Shown here: positions 7,173 to 15,897 of the stretch, in pieces | Numbering within the stretch: the stretch's first letter is position 1 | How the letters are laid out: the number at the start of each line of letters is the position of its first letter | Assembly (NCBI RefSeq): GCF_001643015.1 | Contig: NZ_CP015623.1 | Location: 1-64,000, forward strand | Direction: 5' to 3' | DNA length: 64,000 nt | Source of the DNA: Corynebacterium crudilactis | GTDB taxonomy: Bacteria; Actinomycetota; Actinomycetes; Mycobacteriales; Mycobacteriaceae | Notes under the pieces: generated by a model | What the model was told of the DNA's origin: nothing | Seen by the model: only the letters and a program-made list of their open reading frames with translations | Database searches by the model: none | Made by a program: the position numbers and the translations under genes

Positions 7173-8471
7173 TTAGCCTGGGAGTCGAATAGGCATGAGA
7201 ATCATCTTGTGGTCACGTGCTGGGAGGTCACAGACGTCAAGGCGACCAAGTTGTTCGGTAGCGTCTTTAATCATCTTTTTCTTATCTACCGTGATGTTTC
7301 CATCGGCGTCGTATTCGTTGGCATCGAACATCAGGACGGGGCGACCAGGATTCATAAGGGTGAGTGCAATGTCTTCCACGTCGAAGCTGTTGAGGCAGTC
7401 CACCAGGTAGTTGCAGTTGACCCCGAACAGTGTGTTTCGGCCTGTTTTGTATGCCACATCTGTATCAATGGTGGTTGTTGCCAGTGGAATTGAGTTGCCG
7501 TTGTCGTCCATACGGCCGGTTTTGTCGAAAATGTTTAGCCCCACTTCCCCATCGACAATATTGATTCTTAGGTCTGCGAATCGCGGAGCAACGCCACTAA
7601 GCTTTTTCAGTTTGGTGACTAGTTCGTTGCGGTTGAATACGCACACAGTTTCAGCCTGTTTTGCCAGTAGTGGATCAATGTTCGGGAAATCCGCATCGAG
7701 TAGTTTTGCCGTGAAAACGGTGTTTTCGAACTCAAAGGAAAGGATTCCTTCGCAAGGCTTAGTGTTGCCCACAAATTTTACGGTGACCTCCCCTTCAACT
7801 GTTTTAAGCTGTCCAACCAGCAGTTTCAGTGAGTTTCCACGGATCAGAATGGACTTGTTCTCCAACATTTGTGGATCTACATGTGGTGTGTAGTCCACGG
7901 TGGTGGTGGAAAGCCTAAAACGGTCTGTGGAGCGGAATTCACACTTGTTTCCGACCAGTTTCATGTCTACGCCGGTGAGCATGGGGAGGCTGTCATCAGT
8001 GGAGCATGAGGACGCCACCTGTGGCCAGACTTCGCGGATTGTGGCTGCAGGGAAAGCACCAATTGGGGAGGACTCTGGGAGGTTGAATCCGTGGTCTTCC
8101 AGGGGTGTTTCCTGATCGAGGTTGAGCGTAATGTCGCTGATTGTCATAGCGACGTTGCTGTCGGTGGCCACGAATGTCACGGGAAGTGCGTTGGTGGTCT
8201 TGTTTCGCTTTCCAACGGCCTTTTTGAGCATGGTGTTGGTTCGTGGGGCGTCTACGGTGAATTCGCCGGGGGTGGTGTTGGTGGCGGGGAGGGTGACTTC
8301 TGCGGTGACCTCCCAGTTATCGACACTTAGGGTGAGTGTGCTGTTTGGGTTGGTGCGGATACGCATGTTTTTGCGTTGTTTGGTGCAAATTTTTGCGAGG
8401 TTTTCGACTGCTGGCAGGAGGTGTTCGACGGTGGTGGTTGCTTCCACGGTTTTGGTGATGGTGGTGGTCAT
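7173..8471 (-). CDS. dnaN: DNA polymerase III beta subunit (sliding clamp)
   Basis: 432 residues, slightly longer than the usual 370-390. Recognised by the clamp signature in the middle (LPMLTGVDMKL followed by STDRFRLST) and by the C-terminal KMILMPIRLPG, equivalent to the M-P-M/I-R-L end of DnaN. It should form a ring dimer holding the replicative polymerase and repair factors on DNA. A plasmid copy is unusual and may give the element its own docking platform. Strong AAAGGAG precedes the ATG at 8471; a possible promoter lies at 8543-8573. No clamp loader or polymerase is in the window. Confidence 0.93.
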   Translation of the reverse strand: MTTTITKTVEATTTVEHLLPAVENLAKICTKQRKNMRIRTNPNSTLTLSVDNWEVTAEVTLPATNTTPGEFTVDAPRTNTMLKKAVGKRNKTTNALPVTFVATDSNVAMTISDITLNLDQETPLEDHGFNLPESSPIGAFPAATIREVWPQVASSCSTDDSLPMLTGVDMKLVGNKCEFRSTDRFRLSTTTVDYTPHVDPQMLENKSILIRGNSLKLLVGQLKTVEGEVTVKFVGNTKPCEGILSFEFENTVFTAKLLDADFPNIDPLLAKQAETVCVFNRNELVTKLKKLSGVAPRFADLRINIVDGEVGLNIFDKTGRMDDNGNSIPLATTTIDTDVAYKTGRNTLFGVNCNYLVDCLNSFDVEDIALTLMNPGRPVLMFDANEYDADGNITVDKKKMIKDATEQLGRLDVCDLPARDHKMILMPIRLPG

Positions 8472-8542
8472 GATCGTCTCCTTTGAAGACTTAGGGGGTG
8501 AGCGCGGTCTGTGTGGAACGCGCTTGTCGTTTTGACTTCTTT

Positions 8543-8573
8543 ACTGTCTCAAGTGGTGGTGTGGTGGTGCCCG
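8543..8573 (-). promoter_or_regulatory. probable promoter of dnaN
   Basis: Leftward: CGGGCA (8573-8568), 13 nt, 6 nt, GACAGT (8548-8543). The spacer lacks the full GTGnACACCC box, so this is a weaker member of the plasmid promoter class. Confidence 0.4.
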
Positions 8574-8720
8574 AGGTTTTGTGTTGATGGCGGTGATCGT
8601 TGGGGTATTGTGCTGGGGTTTTGTTGTGTTTGGGGAGGACAGTTGGGTGTTGTTGGGGTGTTTTTGTTGGGTGTGAGGTGTGGGAGTTTGGACAGTGTGT
8701 GATGGTTTTTGGATATGGGA

Positions 8721-8756
8721 AAAGGGTGTGGCCACGGTTGGTGGCCACACCCTTTT
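8721..8756. terminator. intrinsic terminator after the DUF2786 gene
   Basis: Perfect 15-bp stem (AAAGGGTGTGGCCAC and complement) with a 5-nt loop and T-runs on both strands. The GT-rich 8472-8720 stretch between it and dnaN holds only the dnaN promoter. Confidence 0.75.
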
Positions 8757-8767
8757 TGGTGGAGGGG

Positions 8768-9487
8768 TTATGCGGTTAGCGCTACAGGTTGTTTGTTGAT
8801 TCGGGTTTGTCCGATGTCTGTGTTTTCTGCACTGTCAGACCCTTTTTGGACTAGTTCAGCATCGTATCTAGCCCTTGTTGTGAGGGTTTTGCGGTCAGGG
8901 TGTTCTTTCTCTGCCATTTCTTCCGCTGCTCTCAAATCATCTACTAGGGAAATTTCTGTGCCTGTTCCCTGTGCTGTGGCCTCTTCCACCACTGTTTTTT
9001 CGATGTTTTTGAGGCGTTGCCCAATGGAATAGATGAATCCTCGCATCCATGAGCGCTTGAGTACAGCGGTGGTTTCACCCCATGGGTTGTTGGCTGTTTT
9101 GGCTGCTTTCGTTGCGCCTGTAGCCATTTGGGGGTTCAAAATGGTGAACAGCATCATGACACGTTCAACGTGACGGCGACGGCCAAAGATGGTGACCTTA
9201 GTGATTTTTCGACCGTTTCCAGTACCGACAATCGTGCAGCTTAATGCCTCAGAAATGCTGGAAAGCAACCTGAACTGCATTGGGGTGTGTGCCCCTCCAA
9301 GGGAGATGCTCTCGGCAATAAGCTGTGAGCTTTCATCGCCGTTGACCTGGGATTCTTCCACACCGTAGTGTGCCATCAGTTCAAACGCTTTGGCCTGGAA
9401 AGCATCGCCCTCGGGGGTTCCCTCCTGGTCTGCTGCTTTGGCAAGCAAACCCCGGATTTTACGTTCGATAGCGCTTTTCTGACTCAT
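8768..9487 (-). CDS. DUF2786 family protein
   Basis: 239 residues. The N-terminus (about 5-45: ERKIRGLLAKAA, then AFELMAHYGVEE) matches the DUF2786 signature found in many phage and plasmid proteins; the middle resembles the domain that usually follows it. Biochemical function is unknown. The C-terminal third is charged and probably flexible. GGAGAATC precedes the ATG at 9487. Confidence 0.75.
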   Translation of the reverse strand: MSQKSAIERKIRGLLAKAADQEGTPEGDAFQAKAFELMAHYGVEESQVNGDESSQLIAESISLGGAHTPMQFRLLSSISEALSCTIVGTGNGRKITKVTIFGRRRHVERVMMLFTILNPQMATGATKAAKTANNPWGETTAVLKRSWMRGFIYSIGQRLKNIEKTVVEEATAQGTGTEISLVDDLRAAEEMAEKEHPDRKTLTTRARYDAELVQKGSDSAENTDIGQTRINKQPVALTA

Positions 9488-9552
9488 GATGATTCTCCTC
9501 TACAACTCGGGTGCAAGACTTTCTGTGTAAGCCTTGCTCTGTGGAACTGATC

Positions 9553-9693
9553 TCATAGTCGCATCGTGGCGATGTGGGGTGCCCGAATGTCGATGCCCAC
9601 GGCGGTGGTGTGGCCACGGTATTTTCCCAGGTCGCAGGGTTGGGGTGTGGCGGACAGTCCGGAGGGGGTTATCGTGATCCGGCTGTCAGGCAA
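9553..9693 (-). CDS. possible small protein, 46 aa, TTG start
   Basis: A frame with coding character (SGLSATPQPCDLGKYRGH, then AVGIDIRAPHIATMRL) continues beyond the stop of the upstream gene at 9669. GGAG lies 7 nt before a TTG at 9693, which overlaps the upstream gene by 25 bp. Function unknown; the start is uncertain. Confidence 0.4.
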   Translation of the reverse strand: MPDSRITITPSGLSATPQPCDLGKYRGHTTAVGIDIRAPHIATMRL

Positions 9694-10178
9694 GTGATCG
9701 CTCCGGATACTGCAGATCCGGCGCGTGTTTCGGCATCCGCTGGTGGGGAGTTGGTTGCTTGTTGGGTTCCTGCGGTGGCTGCCTGCCATTCATCGTTGAC
9801 GTTGACCCACACAAGGTGGGGTTGGTCGATGGTTCCTGCAGCACTTCTAACCATGAGAGCTGTTGCTTCGGTGTGGGTGTCTGAGTCGATCCAACTGGCG
9901 GACAGTTCTGCGGTGCCGCCAGGTTGTTTCAAGGTGTCGAGTAGATCATTTATGTGTTGTTGGGTGGGGGTGGTGCATTCGTCTGGTTTTTGGAGGGTGG
10001 TTGTGGGTTTCGCGGCGGTGAGCGTTTCCGCTGGTTGGGTGGCTGTTGTGGTGTTTTGGGTAGGGGTGTCTTCGTCGTCGTTGAGGACGGCGAAGGCGAC
10101 GGGGCCTAGGAAGGCGAGGGTGAAGATACCGCCAAGTCCAATGAGTGTGAGAGTGTTCTTGTTTGTGTTGTCGGCCAT
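9669..10178 (-). CDS. membrane-anchored exported protein, 169 aa
   Basis: A short cytoplasmic N-terminus is followed by one hydrophobic helix (about 9-31, LTLIGLGGIFTLAFLGPVAF) and a Thr/Pro-rich linker, then a small domain outside the membrane that includes two Cys (in DECTT and ITCLTAG) able to form a disulfide. No lipobox. GAAGGGA precedes the ATG at 10178. It sits 27 bp downstream of the next leftward gene, in the operon headed by the Hsp70-like ATPase. Confidence 0.7.
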   Translation of the reverse strand: MADNTNKNTLTLIGLGGIFTLAFLGPVAFAVLNDDEDTPTQNTTTATQPAETLTAAKPTTTLQKPDECTTPTQQHINDLLDTLKQPGGTAELSASWIDSDTHTEATALMVRSAAGTIDQPHLVWVNVNDEWQAATAGTQQATNSPPADAETRAGSAVSGAITCLTAGSR

Positions 10179-10205
10179 GGGATTGTCCCTTCAAAAAGGT
10201 GTGGG

Positions 10206-10796
10206 TTAGTTGAGGGGGAGGTCGCATAGTGCGGAGATTTGGTGGGTGACTGTTTCCAACGCGACAGTGGGGTTGGTGTGCAGGTCAGCGACCATTTGGG
10301 GCATTTGGATGTGAAGGTCTAAAAGTTTTATTTGATCCGCTAGTTCTTGGATGCGGCTGGCGGGTTGTTCCACGTTGTGGTGGAAGTTTTCGTCCACCAC
10401 CTGCGTCATTTGGTTTATGAGGGTGCTGGCGCTGTCTAGGTCGTGGTGGGTGGAAACGATGTCGTCGTGTTCTATGAGTGCGGAGTCCACGGTGAGCATG
10501 GCATCGAGTTGGCGGTACAGGGTGGCCACGAGCGCGCGGACTGTGGTGGTGGGGTCGCCTAGGTAGCTTTCGGATACGGTGCGGGAAGTGGCGATGGTTT
10601 TGATGTTGGCGACAGTGGTGTCGGCTATGTCGGTGACTTCGGGGTGGAGGAAGCTGGTTCGTTTGATGGTGTGGGGATCTGGGTAGCTTGTTTTTCTGAT
10701 CCAGGTGAGGACGCCGCGTGGTGGCTGGGGGATGGTGTCAGGGTCGGTGACGGTGATCCAGTTGTGGTTGTTTTCGATGATTCCTGGGATGGCCAT
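10206..10796 (-). CDS. hypothetical protein, 196 aa, predicted helical
   Basis: No recognised family. The C-terminal two thirds is rich in helix formers with heptad-like spacing (STLINQMTQVVDENF, then RIQELADQIKLLDLHIQM), suggesting a coiled coil and oligomer formation. AAAGGA precedes the ATG at 10796. It is part of the leftward Hsp70-like operon. Confidence 0.65.
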   Translation of the reverse strand: MAIPGIIENNHNWITVTDPDTIPQPPRGVLTWIRKTSYPDPHTIKRTSFLHPEVTDIADTTVANIKTIATSRTVSESYLGDPTTTVRALVATLYRQLDAMLTVDSALIEHDDIVSTHHDLDSASTLINQMTQVVDENFHHNVEQPASRIQELADQIKLLDLHIQMPQMVADLHTNPTVALETVTHQISALCDLPLN

Positions 10797-10885
10797 GATG
10801 TTTTTCCTTTGTTTGTTGGGGTGGTGGTGTTGATTATTCCGCGTGGGATGTGGGTGTTGCCCGCTGTTGTGGTGGACAGTGTTTT

Positions 10886-11260
10886 TCAGCGGTGTGGTTT
10901 GTTGTCTTCCCAGGTGGCTTGGCGTTTTGCTTCTTCTGCGAGGGCTGGGTAGTGGTGGGCGATTTCTGCGAGTTGTCGGCCTTTGATGATCGCTCCGGCT
11001 GCGTTGCGGGTGGTTTTGTCGGTGATGGTGCGGAGGAAGTCTCGGTGGTCGTCGTAGTGGGAGCAGACGTGTCGCAAATAGTTGACGGTGATGCGTTCCA
11101 GGAAGTGTTGGTCTGATTCGTTGGTTGCTGTTTTGTTGTCGCCGCGTTGGTTGTAGTGGCGTTGTGCGGCTGCGATGGCTCTGGGCAGGGGCATGGTTTT
11201 TACGGAGACATCGACAAGGCGTGCTGCGCCGAGGATTTGTTGTGGGGTGGGTGTGGTCAT
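10886..11260 (-). CDS. hypothetical protein, 124 aa
   Basis: Its start codon overlaps the stop of the Hsp70-like gene (ATGA), so the two are translationally coupled. Basic and His/Arg-rich, soluble, no known domain. A role as partner of the ATPase is inferred from coupling only. Confidence 0.7.
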   Translation of the reverse strand: MTTPTPQQILGAARLVDVSVKTMPLPRAIAAAQRHYNQRGDNKTATNESDQHFLERITVNYLRHVCSHYDDHRDFLRTITDKTTRNAAGAIIKGRQLAEIAHHYPALAEEAKRQATWEDNKPHR

Positions 11261-12303
11261 GCGTTGAGGGTGCTTTCTACGAGGTCGGCTGCGGCGGTGG
11301 CGATAATGGCTTGGGGGTTGGGGTGTGCGCGCCAGGCTCCGATGGTGGTGCGGATGGCGGTTCCGACTGCTTTGTCGGTACTGAAACCTCCGGTGATCAG
11401 GAGGCTGCGGGGTGTGTTGTCGTCTTCATCGACGTTCCAGATGTGGGTGATGTCTGGGTTTGCGGTGAGGCGTTTGAGGGTGAGTGCTGCGAGGTCTTCT
11501 ACGAGGTCGCTGACTTGTCCTGCGGAAATGTTGATGGTTGAAAATGGTGCGGGGAGGGTGATTTCTATGAGGTCTTCGGGGTGTGTGGTGGCGTGTGCTT
11601 TGGTGCGGAGTTGTTGTCCAACTGTGTGGGCTTGGGTTTCCCATTGTGGGGTTGGGGTGAAGGTGGGGTCGAGGTGGGTGGCGATGCGGGTGGTGAGTTC
11701 AGTGTCGAGGTGGCGTCGCCCGCCGTTGGGGTCGGCGCGGTGAATGTCTGGGATGTGGGTGTTTTCTTTGGGGAGGGCCATGGTGAGGGTGGCTTTGTTT
11801 TCCCCGAAGTCGATGCAGGTGACAGCTCCGGTTGTGGTGCTGTTGAGTGTTGCTGCGTGTGCGGTGGCTTCGTCGGCTCCGATGGTGGTGACGGGAAGGC
11901 CTGTGGTTTCGAGTGCTTTTGTGTAGGCGGTGGTGATGTAGTCGGGCCAGTGGGTGGGGACGACAGCTGCGATGTGTGTGGGGCGTTGGCCTGCTTCGTC
12001 GGTGGCGGCGTCGATGGCTGGGCGGATAGCCATTTCTATGAGTGCGTTAGCTCCCCAAGGGGTGTTGGCGATGATTTGGGGTGGTTGTCCGAGGTGGGTG
12101 GTGAGGTTGGTGACGTGTTGTGTGGTGTCGCCGGTGTAGTCGGGGCGTTTGATTTCGCCGTTGGTGTCCACCAGGAGGGTGGCTGGGTAGTGGGGTTGGT
12201 TGTTGATGATGGGTAGTGGTGTGGGTTGTTCGCCGGTTTCTGCGAGTGCGGTGGCGATGGTGGCGGTGCCGAGGTCGATGCCGAGGACGAGGTTGTGTGC
12301 CAT
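11257..12303 (-). CDS. Hsp70/actin-superfamily ATPase lacking a substrate-binding domain
   Basis: 348 residues, the size of the nucleotide-binding domain alone. Phosphate-1 loop NLVLGIDLGTATIATAL (about 4-20), phosphate-2 loop AVTCIDFGENKATL (near 160), and an adenosine motif LLITGGFSTD near 300 are visible. No DnaK-type substrate-binding domain or lid follows. It may be a specialised chaperone-like or filament-forming ATPase; ParM-type plasmid segregation is possible but the window already has a ParA system. It heads an operon with three or four small genes and is divergent from a membrane-anchored protein gene. Confidence 0.75.
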   Translation of the reverse strand: MAHNLVLGIDLGTATIATALAETGEQPTPLPIINNQPHYPATLLVDTNGEIKRPDYTGDTTQHVTNLTTHLGQPPQIIANTPWGANALIEMAIRPAIDAATDEAGQRPTHIAAVVPTHWPDYITTAYTKALETTGLPVTTIGADEATAHAATLNSTTTGAVTCIDFGENKATLTMALPKENTHIPDIHRADPNGGRRHLDTELTTRIATHLDPTFTPTPQWETQAHTVGQQLRTKAHATTHPEDLIEITLPAPFSTINISAGQVSDLVEDLAALTLKRLTANPDITHIWNVDEDDNTPRSLLITGGFSTDKAVGTAIRTTIGAWRAHPNPQAIIATAAADLVESTLNA

Positions 12304-12341
12304 GGGGGTTCTCCAATCCAGGGGGTGGGTGTGGTGTGTTT

Positions 12342-12363
12342 ATTGAAGCATGGTGGTGTGCAC
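12342..12363 (-). promoter_or_regulatory. plasmid-type promoter of the Hsp70-like operon
   Basis: Leftward: GTGCACACCA (12363-12354), 6 nt, TTCAAT (12347-12342), 38 bp before the start codon. One mismatch in the box. Confidence 0.5.
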
Positions 12364-12443
12364 GGTTTTTGGGGGTTGGTGGACAGGCGGGTGCGACAAT
12401 CAGAGCTGCTAAATGTTCGTTGAATTTTTTGTTGCGGAGTGTG

Positions 12444-13277
12444 ATGTTGATGTCCACGTATTCGAAGTACACGGCCCACAAATCGTCTGGTAGTAGCGGT
12501 TCTAATGGGGGGAGGTCAGGGCTTTGGGGTCGGTTGACGACGCCGGTGAAAGTGGGTGTGGGTGTGGTGTCTGCGGTGGCTGCTGTGGGTGGGTTTGTTG
12601 CTGTTGCGGTTAACTCGTTGACCACCGAGTTGGATACCCTCGCCTATCGGGACAGTCTGATTACGGTTGGTGGTGGTGATTTGCCTGCACCTCCGTTTAT
12701 TGGCTGGTCGCAGGAATTTGTGGAGTCCCCACCTGAGCGTTTGCAGACGTCGGGGACGATCACCAATGTCAGTAATCCTGAGTGTGAGCCTGGTGGCGAG
12801 CGCCAGGCGGAGTTGTATGGCTTGGTGATGGAGAATGCTAGTCGGTGGTCGGCCACGGAGTTGTTTAATGCTGCCTATAATTCACAGATTCGTGTGGATG
12901 CGTCTGACTCATACATAAAATCTAATGGGTTAGATTATGGGGTGGTTGACCGCTGGCTTGACGACTGTGGTTTTGTCAGCTTCGACCAGGGCGATAAAAC
13001 CATCCGCATCACCAACAAACCGTTGGACGTGGATATGGGTGTGTGGGATTTCTCCGATGGCCGAGCCTGGGTGCAAACAGTGGCCACCACCACCGCCCAA
13101 GGATTCCAGGGCGCGTCATCAACCATTACGACACTGGGCAACGCCCCCGGCGTGACGTTGCAAGCACAACTCACATTCCGTGGCCGCGCCGATGACAATG
13201 CGGTGGCCACCATGGACTTGTTGTGGTCTTCCCAAGCAATGAAAGCACTACAGACACAAAAAGACAGCGCTAAATAA
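12444..13277 (+). CDS. membrane-anchored exported protein, 277 aa
   Basis: A Ser/Gly-rich cytoplasmic stretch of about 25 residues is followed by one membrane helix (PVKVGVGVVSAVAAVGGFVA) and an extracytoplasmic domain of about 220 residues with two Cys (in NPECEPGG and DDCGFVS). The pattern resembles anchored accessory proteins of actinobacterial conjugation or cell-surface systems, but I recognise no named family. GGAG lies just before the ATG at 12444; an in-frame ATG follows at 12450. The last 8 bp overlap the convergent RusA-like gene. Confidence 0.7.
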   Translation: MLMSTYSKYTAHKSSGSSGSNGGRSGLWGRLTTPVKVGVGVVSAVAAVGGFVAVAVNSLTTELDTLAYRDSLITVGGGDLPAPPFIGWSQEFVESPPERLQTSGTITNVSNPECEPGGERQAELYGLVMENASRWSATELFNAAYNSQIRVDASDSYIKSNGLDYGVVDRWLDDCGFVSFDQGDKTIRITNKPLDVDMGVWDFSDGRAWVQTVATTTAQGFQGASSTITTLGNAPGVTLQAQLTFRGRADDNAVATMDLLWSSQAMKALQTQKDSAK

Positions 13278-14136
13278 GTTGATGTGACGCCCGCGTTTCC
13301 AACTGTTTCGCCAGTTCAGCGACTTGCGGGGGAAGTTGCGCTGGCTCCAACAACGTCGAGGCTGGAAGCGCTGGCACACCATGGCCCACAGGGGAGATGC
13401 GAAGCACCGCACCAGGATAATCCAACGCCCAATCATGGGTGTGGCGTGGGCGCGGGTAGGTTTTCCGCGCCGAAGAATCAATAATCCGGGAATCATCCAC
13501 AAGAAGCTTGAACCGTCGATCCCGCAGTTTTTCAATCTCCCCCGGCTTCTTATTGTCCCTGGGGGAAAGAGCATCTTGAACAGCGCGGAGAAGCTTGTCC
13601 ACATCTGGGGGAACCATCGGAGGCACCCGTGGCGGTGTCGAATCCTCGGTCTCCAACGGATTCCAGGGTGGCAGTTTCGCCGGTGCAGGCACAGTAAGCA
13701 CCACATCGAGGCAAACAGGAATGTTCAGCGCAGTCCACTTCCCTGCTACTGTGCGCAACGCTTCCTTCGTGAGGGTGTCCCGCCAGGCGTGGAGTTTCTT
13801 GCCGTTGGAGTGTTTCACCACCCCACCCACCGCTTTCATGGATCCTTGTGTCTCGGGTTTTCCTGCAGCAACAATCCACAGGGAGCAATCCTCAAAGCGG
13901 GACAGTTCCCCCAACGCCTCCGGTCGAATAAACGTCTGGGAGGTGGGGTTTGGGGTGAGGAAACGCTTCCCCGATGCTGTGGGCGCGGCAACAGTCGAGG
14001 CAGGTTTCGGTACAGAAATGTTGGTTGGGGTGTTTTTGCAGCTGGCGCAGCATTCACTAGCAGTGAGGATGATGGCATTTTTGCATCGTGGACACCACTG
14101 GTGTGTTCCCGCTTTAATCAATGTTTCAACATTCAT
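13270..14136 (-). CDS. RusA-like Holliday junction resolvase with zinc ribbon
   Basis: 288 residues. The N-terminus carries a C-x2-C ... C-x2-C zinc ribbon (WCPRCKNA and CCASCKN). The RusA domain follows (about 95-240) with a basic substrate strand (SMKAVGGVVKH), PDVDKLLRAVQDAL and VDDSRIID, which supply the conserved acidic residues. RusA enzymes are small dimers that cut Holliday junctions; the zinc ribbon is an unusual addition. I chose the ATG at 14136: the promoter -10 ends only about 9 nt upstream, so the message is probably leaderless. It is a typical phage or plasmid recombination gene. Confidence 0.8.
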   Translation of the reverse strand: MNVETLIKAGTHQWCPRCKNAIILTASECCASCKNTPTNISVPKPASTVAAPTASGKRFLTPNPTSQTFIRPEALGELSRFEDCSLWIVAAGKPETQGSMKAVGGVVKHSNGKKLHAWRDTLTKEALRTVAGKWTALNIPVCLDVVLTVPAPAKLPPWNPLETEDSTPPRVPPMVPPDVDKLLRAVQDALSPRDNKKPGEIEKLRDRRFKLLVDDSRIIDSSARKTYPRPRHTHDWALDYPGAVLRISPVGHGVPALPASTLLEPAQLPPQVAELAKQLETRASHQLI

Positions 14137-14144
14137 GCCTGTTA

Positions 14145-14175
14145 AACCTATGGGGTGGGTGTGCAGCAATGCCCG
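14145..14175 (-). promoter_or_regulatory. plasmid-type promoter of the RusA-like gene
   Basis: Leftward: CGGGCA (14175-14170), CTGCACACCC (14166-14157), 6 nt, TAGGTT (14150-14145). The start codon begins 9 nt further on. Confidence 0.6.
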
Positions 14176-14264
14176 ACACGAAACCATCCCTCACCACAAT
14201 CGTGTTTATGCAGGTTAAGGCGCTTTTTCCTGTTCCGGGCATAGGTGGAACAGTCAGTGGGAAC

Positions 14265-15803
14265 ATGGAATCACACAACACCACAACCCCTAGCCGAAAG
14301 CAGCCACACATGTTCCAGCGTCAAAACCACAACACCTCTTTCGTCGCCTACTCCGCGCAACCAAGCAAAAAGCCACAAACCGTTGTTGTAGACGGAAAAG
14401 AGCTCGCCACCCGCATCCACCCAGACGTGTTCATCAACGAATACACATCGGTGAAAATTAAGTCAGTCACCGACAACGGCGAAACCGCCAACATCGTGTT
14501 CGACGCCTCCACAGTTGTCACCTCAAGCGACAAAAAAATGAAGTACGACTTCGGCGCGAACATCCAATCCAACACTGACCTCCACAAGCTCGCCACAGAA
14601 GCCTACAACCAGGGCACACCCGTCTATGTCGCCCTAGAAACACGACGCCGATACAAAACCAAAAACGGGGAAATCGTTCCACTGACCACCCCAATCCACA
14701 AGCTCCGTGGCTGCAAAGACGGCCCCCAGTCCGCAGCGAACTCCTCCACCACCGGCGAAAACTGCTCCAAAATCATTGCAGCAATGGGCTGGGCTGAACA
14801 ACCCAACCACACCTTGTTTTCCACGGAAACCCAGTCTGATCCCAACATCTGGCCACTGGTGCGCGGAAACCAGGACGGCGACCTCGCCCCAGAAGGCTTC
14901 ACCATTCCTTTCCTCCCCAACGGCGCAGCCCTCCCAGATGGCACTCCCCTCCCCAACGGCACCCGTGCTGGCGGAATCATCGCCACCCCACGCACCCAAA
15001 CAACCGGCGACAACACTGAATTGTTGAAGGAACTCGCCCAACTCAAAAAAATGGTCGCCCACCTGCAAACCAGTTCCAGTAGCGCTGGTGGTGCAAAGCC
15101 ATGGTGTGAACGACTCGGAAACGGCCAAATCAACCCCGGCTCCTACGAAATCACCCAGATCCGCCACACCCGCGAAACCGCAACACACATCATCACCACC
15201 GCCCTCGCCACCACTGACACCACCCTCCCCGGTGAACAGCTCAGGTCTTTGGAATCCTCCCTCACCCGCGTACTCCTATGGCTGGCCGATGGCGTCCAAG
15301 CCCACGTCGCAGGCTCAGTCGATCGCATGGGCAAGTCCTACACAGAAGCAGGCGCATGGGTAAAACACGTCATCCGCTGTGAAGATCCCTACCTGGCCTC
15401 CATGATCGGAGACGATGATGAAGCAAAAACCCAAGCAAACGCCTGGGCAAAGCGCGTCCGCACCGCAGCAAGCGAACGCTACGCAGAAGCCGTGGAACTC
15501 GCTGCAGAACACGCCGAACAAACCACCGGAATCAAAAGCCACACCCCCGCAGACACCAACCAAAATGTCACCATGTTTTCCGACGACGTGGAAGCCCGCA
15601 AACTGTGGGACGAACTGATTGTCACCATCGGCATGGAAAAGCACGTTAGCAACCTCAACCCCGCGCTCACCACCCAATTTGGAAGTCACCTCTCCACCCA
15701 AATCCCTGCAGACCACATGCGTGCCGCACTTTCCGAATGGTTGGCCAACCCGCAGCAATTCCTCGCTTGGGCTGAAAACGAATGGGCAAAATCACACGCA
15801 TAA
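14265..15803 (+). CDS. unknown protein, about 512 aa, probable DNA-metabolism partner
   Basis: No family recognised. The N-terminal about 140 residues look like a beta-rich fold (VKIKSVTDNGETANIVFDAS and similar strands); a Gly/Pro/Asn-rich linker (LPDGTPLPNGTRAGG) follows, and the C-terminal 250 residues are helical with many Ala/Glu. This could be an ssDNA- or DNA-end-binding protein, but that is only a guess. The start is uncertain: a CGGGCA-type promoter at about 14236-14267 would place its -10 over the ATG at 14265, in which case the ATG at 14310 (497 aa) is the true start. A terminator follows. Confidence 0.65.
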   Translation: MESHNTTTPSRKQPHMFQRQNHNTSFVAYSAQPSKKPQTVVVDGKELATRIHPDVFINEYTSVKIKSVTDNGETANIVFDASTVVTSSDKKMKYDFGANIQSNTDLHKLATEAYNQGTPVYVALETRRRYKTKNGEIVPLTTPIHKLRGCKDGPQSAANSSTTGENCSKIIAAMGWAEQPNHTLFSTETQSDPNIWPLVRGNQDGDLAPEGFTIPFLPNGAALPDGTPLPNGTRAGGIIATPRTQTTGDNTELLKELAQLKKMVAHLQTSSSSAGGAKPWCERLGNGQINPGSYEITQIRHTRETATHIITTALATTDTTLPGEQLRSLESSLTRVLLWLADGVQAHVAGSVDRMGKSYTEAGAWVKHVIRCEDPYLASMIGDDDEAKTQANAWAKRVRTAASERYAEAVELAAEHAEQTTGIKSHTPADTNQNVTMFSDDVEARKLWDELIVTIGMEKHVSNLNPALTTQFGSHLSTQIPADHMRAALSEWLANPQQFLAWAENEWAKSHA

Positions 15804-15813
15804 ACCCACCCCA

Positions 15814-15846
15814 CACCCACCACGACAACTCCCCTCGTGGTGGGTG
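15814..15846 (+). terminator. hairpin after the 14265 gene
   Basis: Perfect 12-bp stem CACCCACCACGA / TCGTGGTGGGTG, 9-nt loop. It overlaps the promoter of the next gene by three bases, so terminator and promoter are fused. Confidence 0.6.
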
Positions 15847-15865
15847 AACACCCATCAGTTACCGT
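15844..15865 (+). promoter_or_regulatory. plasmid-type promoter of the exonuclease gene
   Basis: Exact GTGAACACCC (15844-15853), 6 nt, TACCGT (15860-15865); start codon 33 bp downstream. Confidence 0.65.
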
Positions 15866-15897
15866 TCAACACACCCCTTAACGAAAAGGAACACCCC

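Noticed and set aside
12047..12625. A 192-codon minus frame overlapping the divergent Hsp70 / membrane-protein starts
   Set aside because: It reads through the start region of two better-supported genes and becomes Pro/His/Arg-rich over the Hsp70 gene. Part of it looks protein-like, but the + frame continues smoothly into a membrane helix and long domain.
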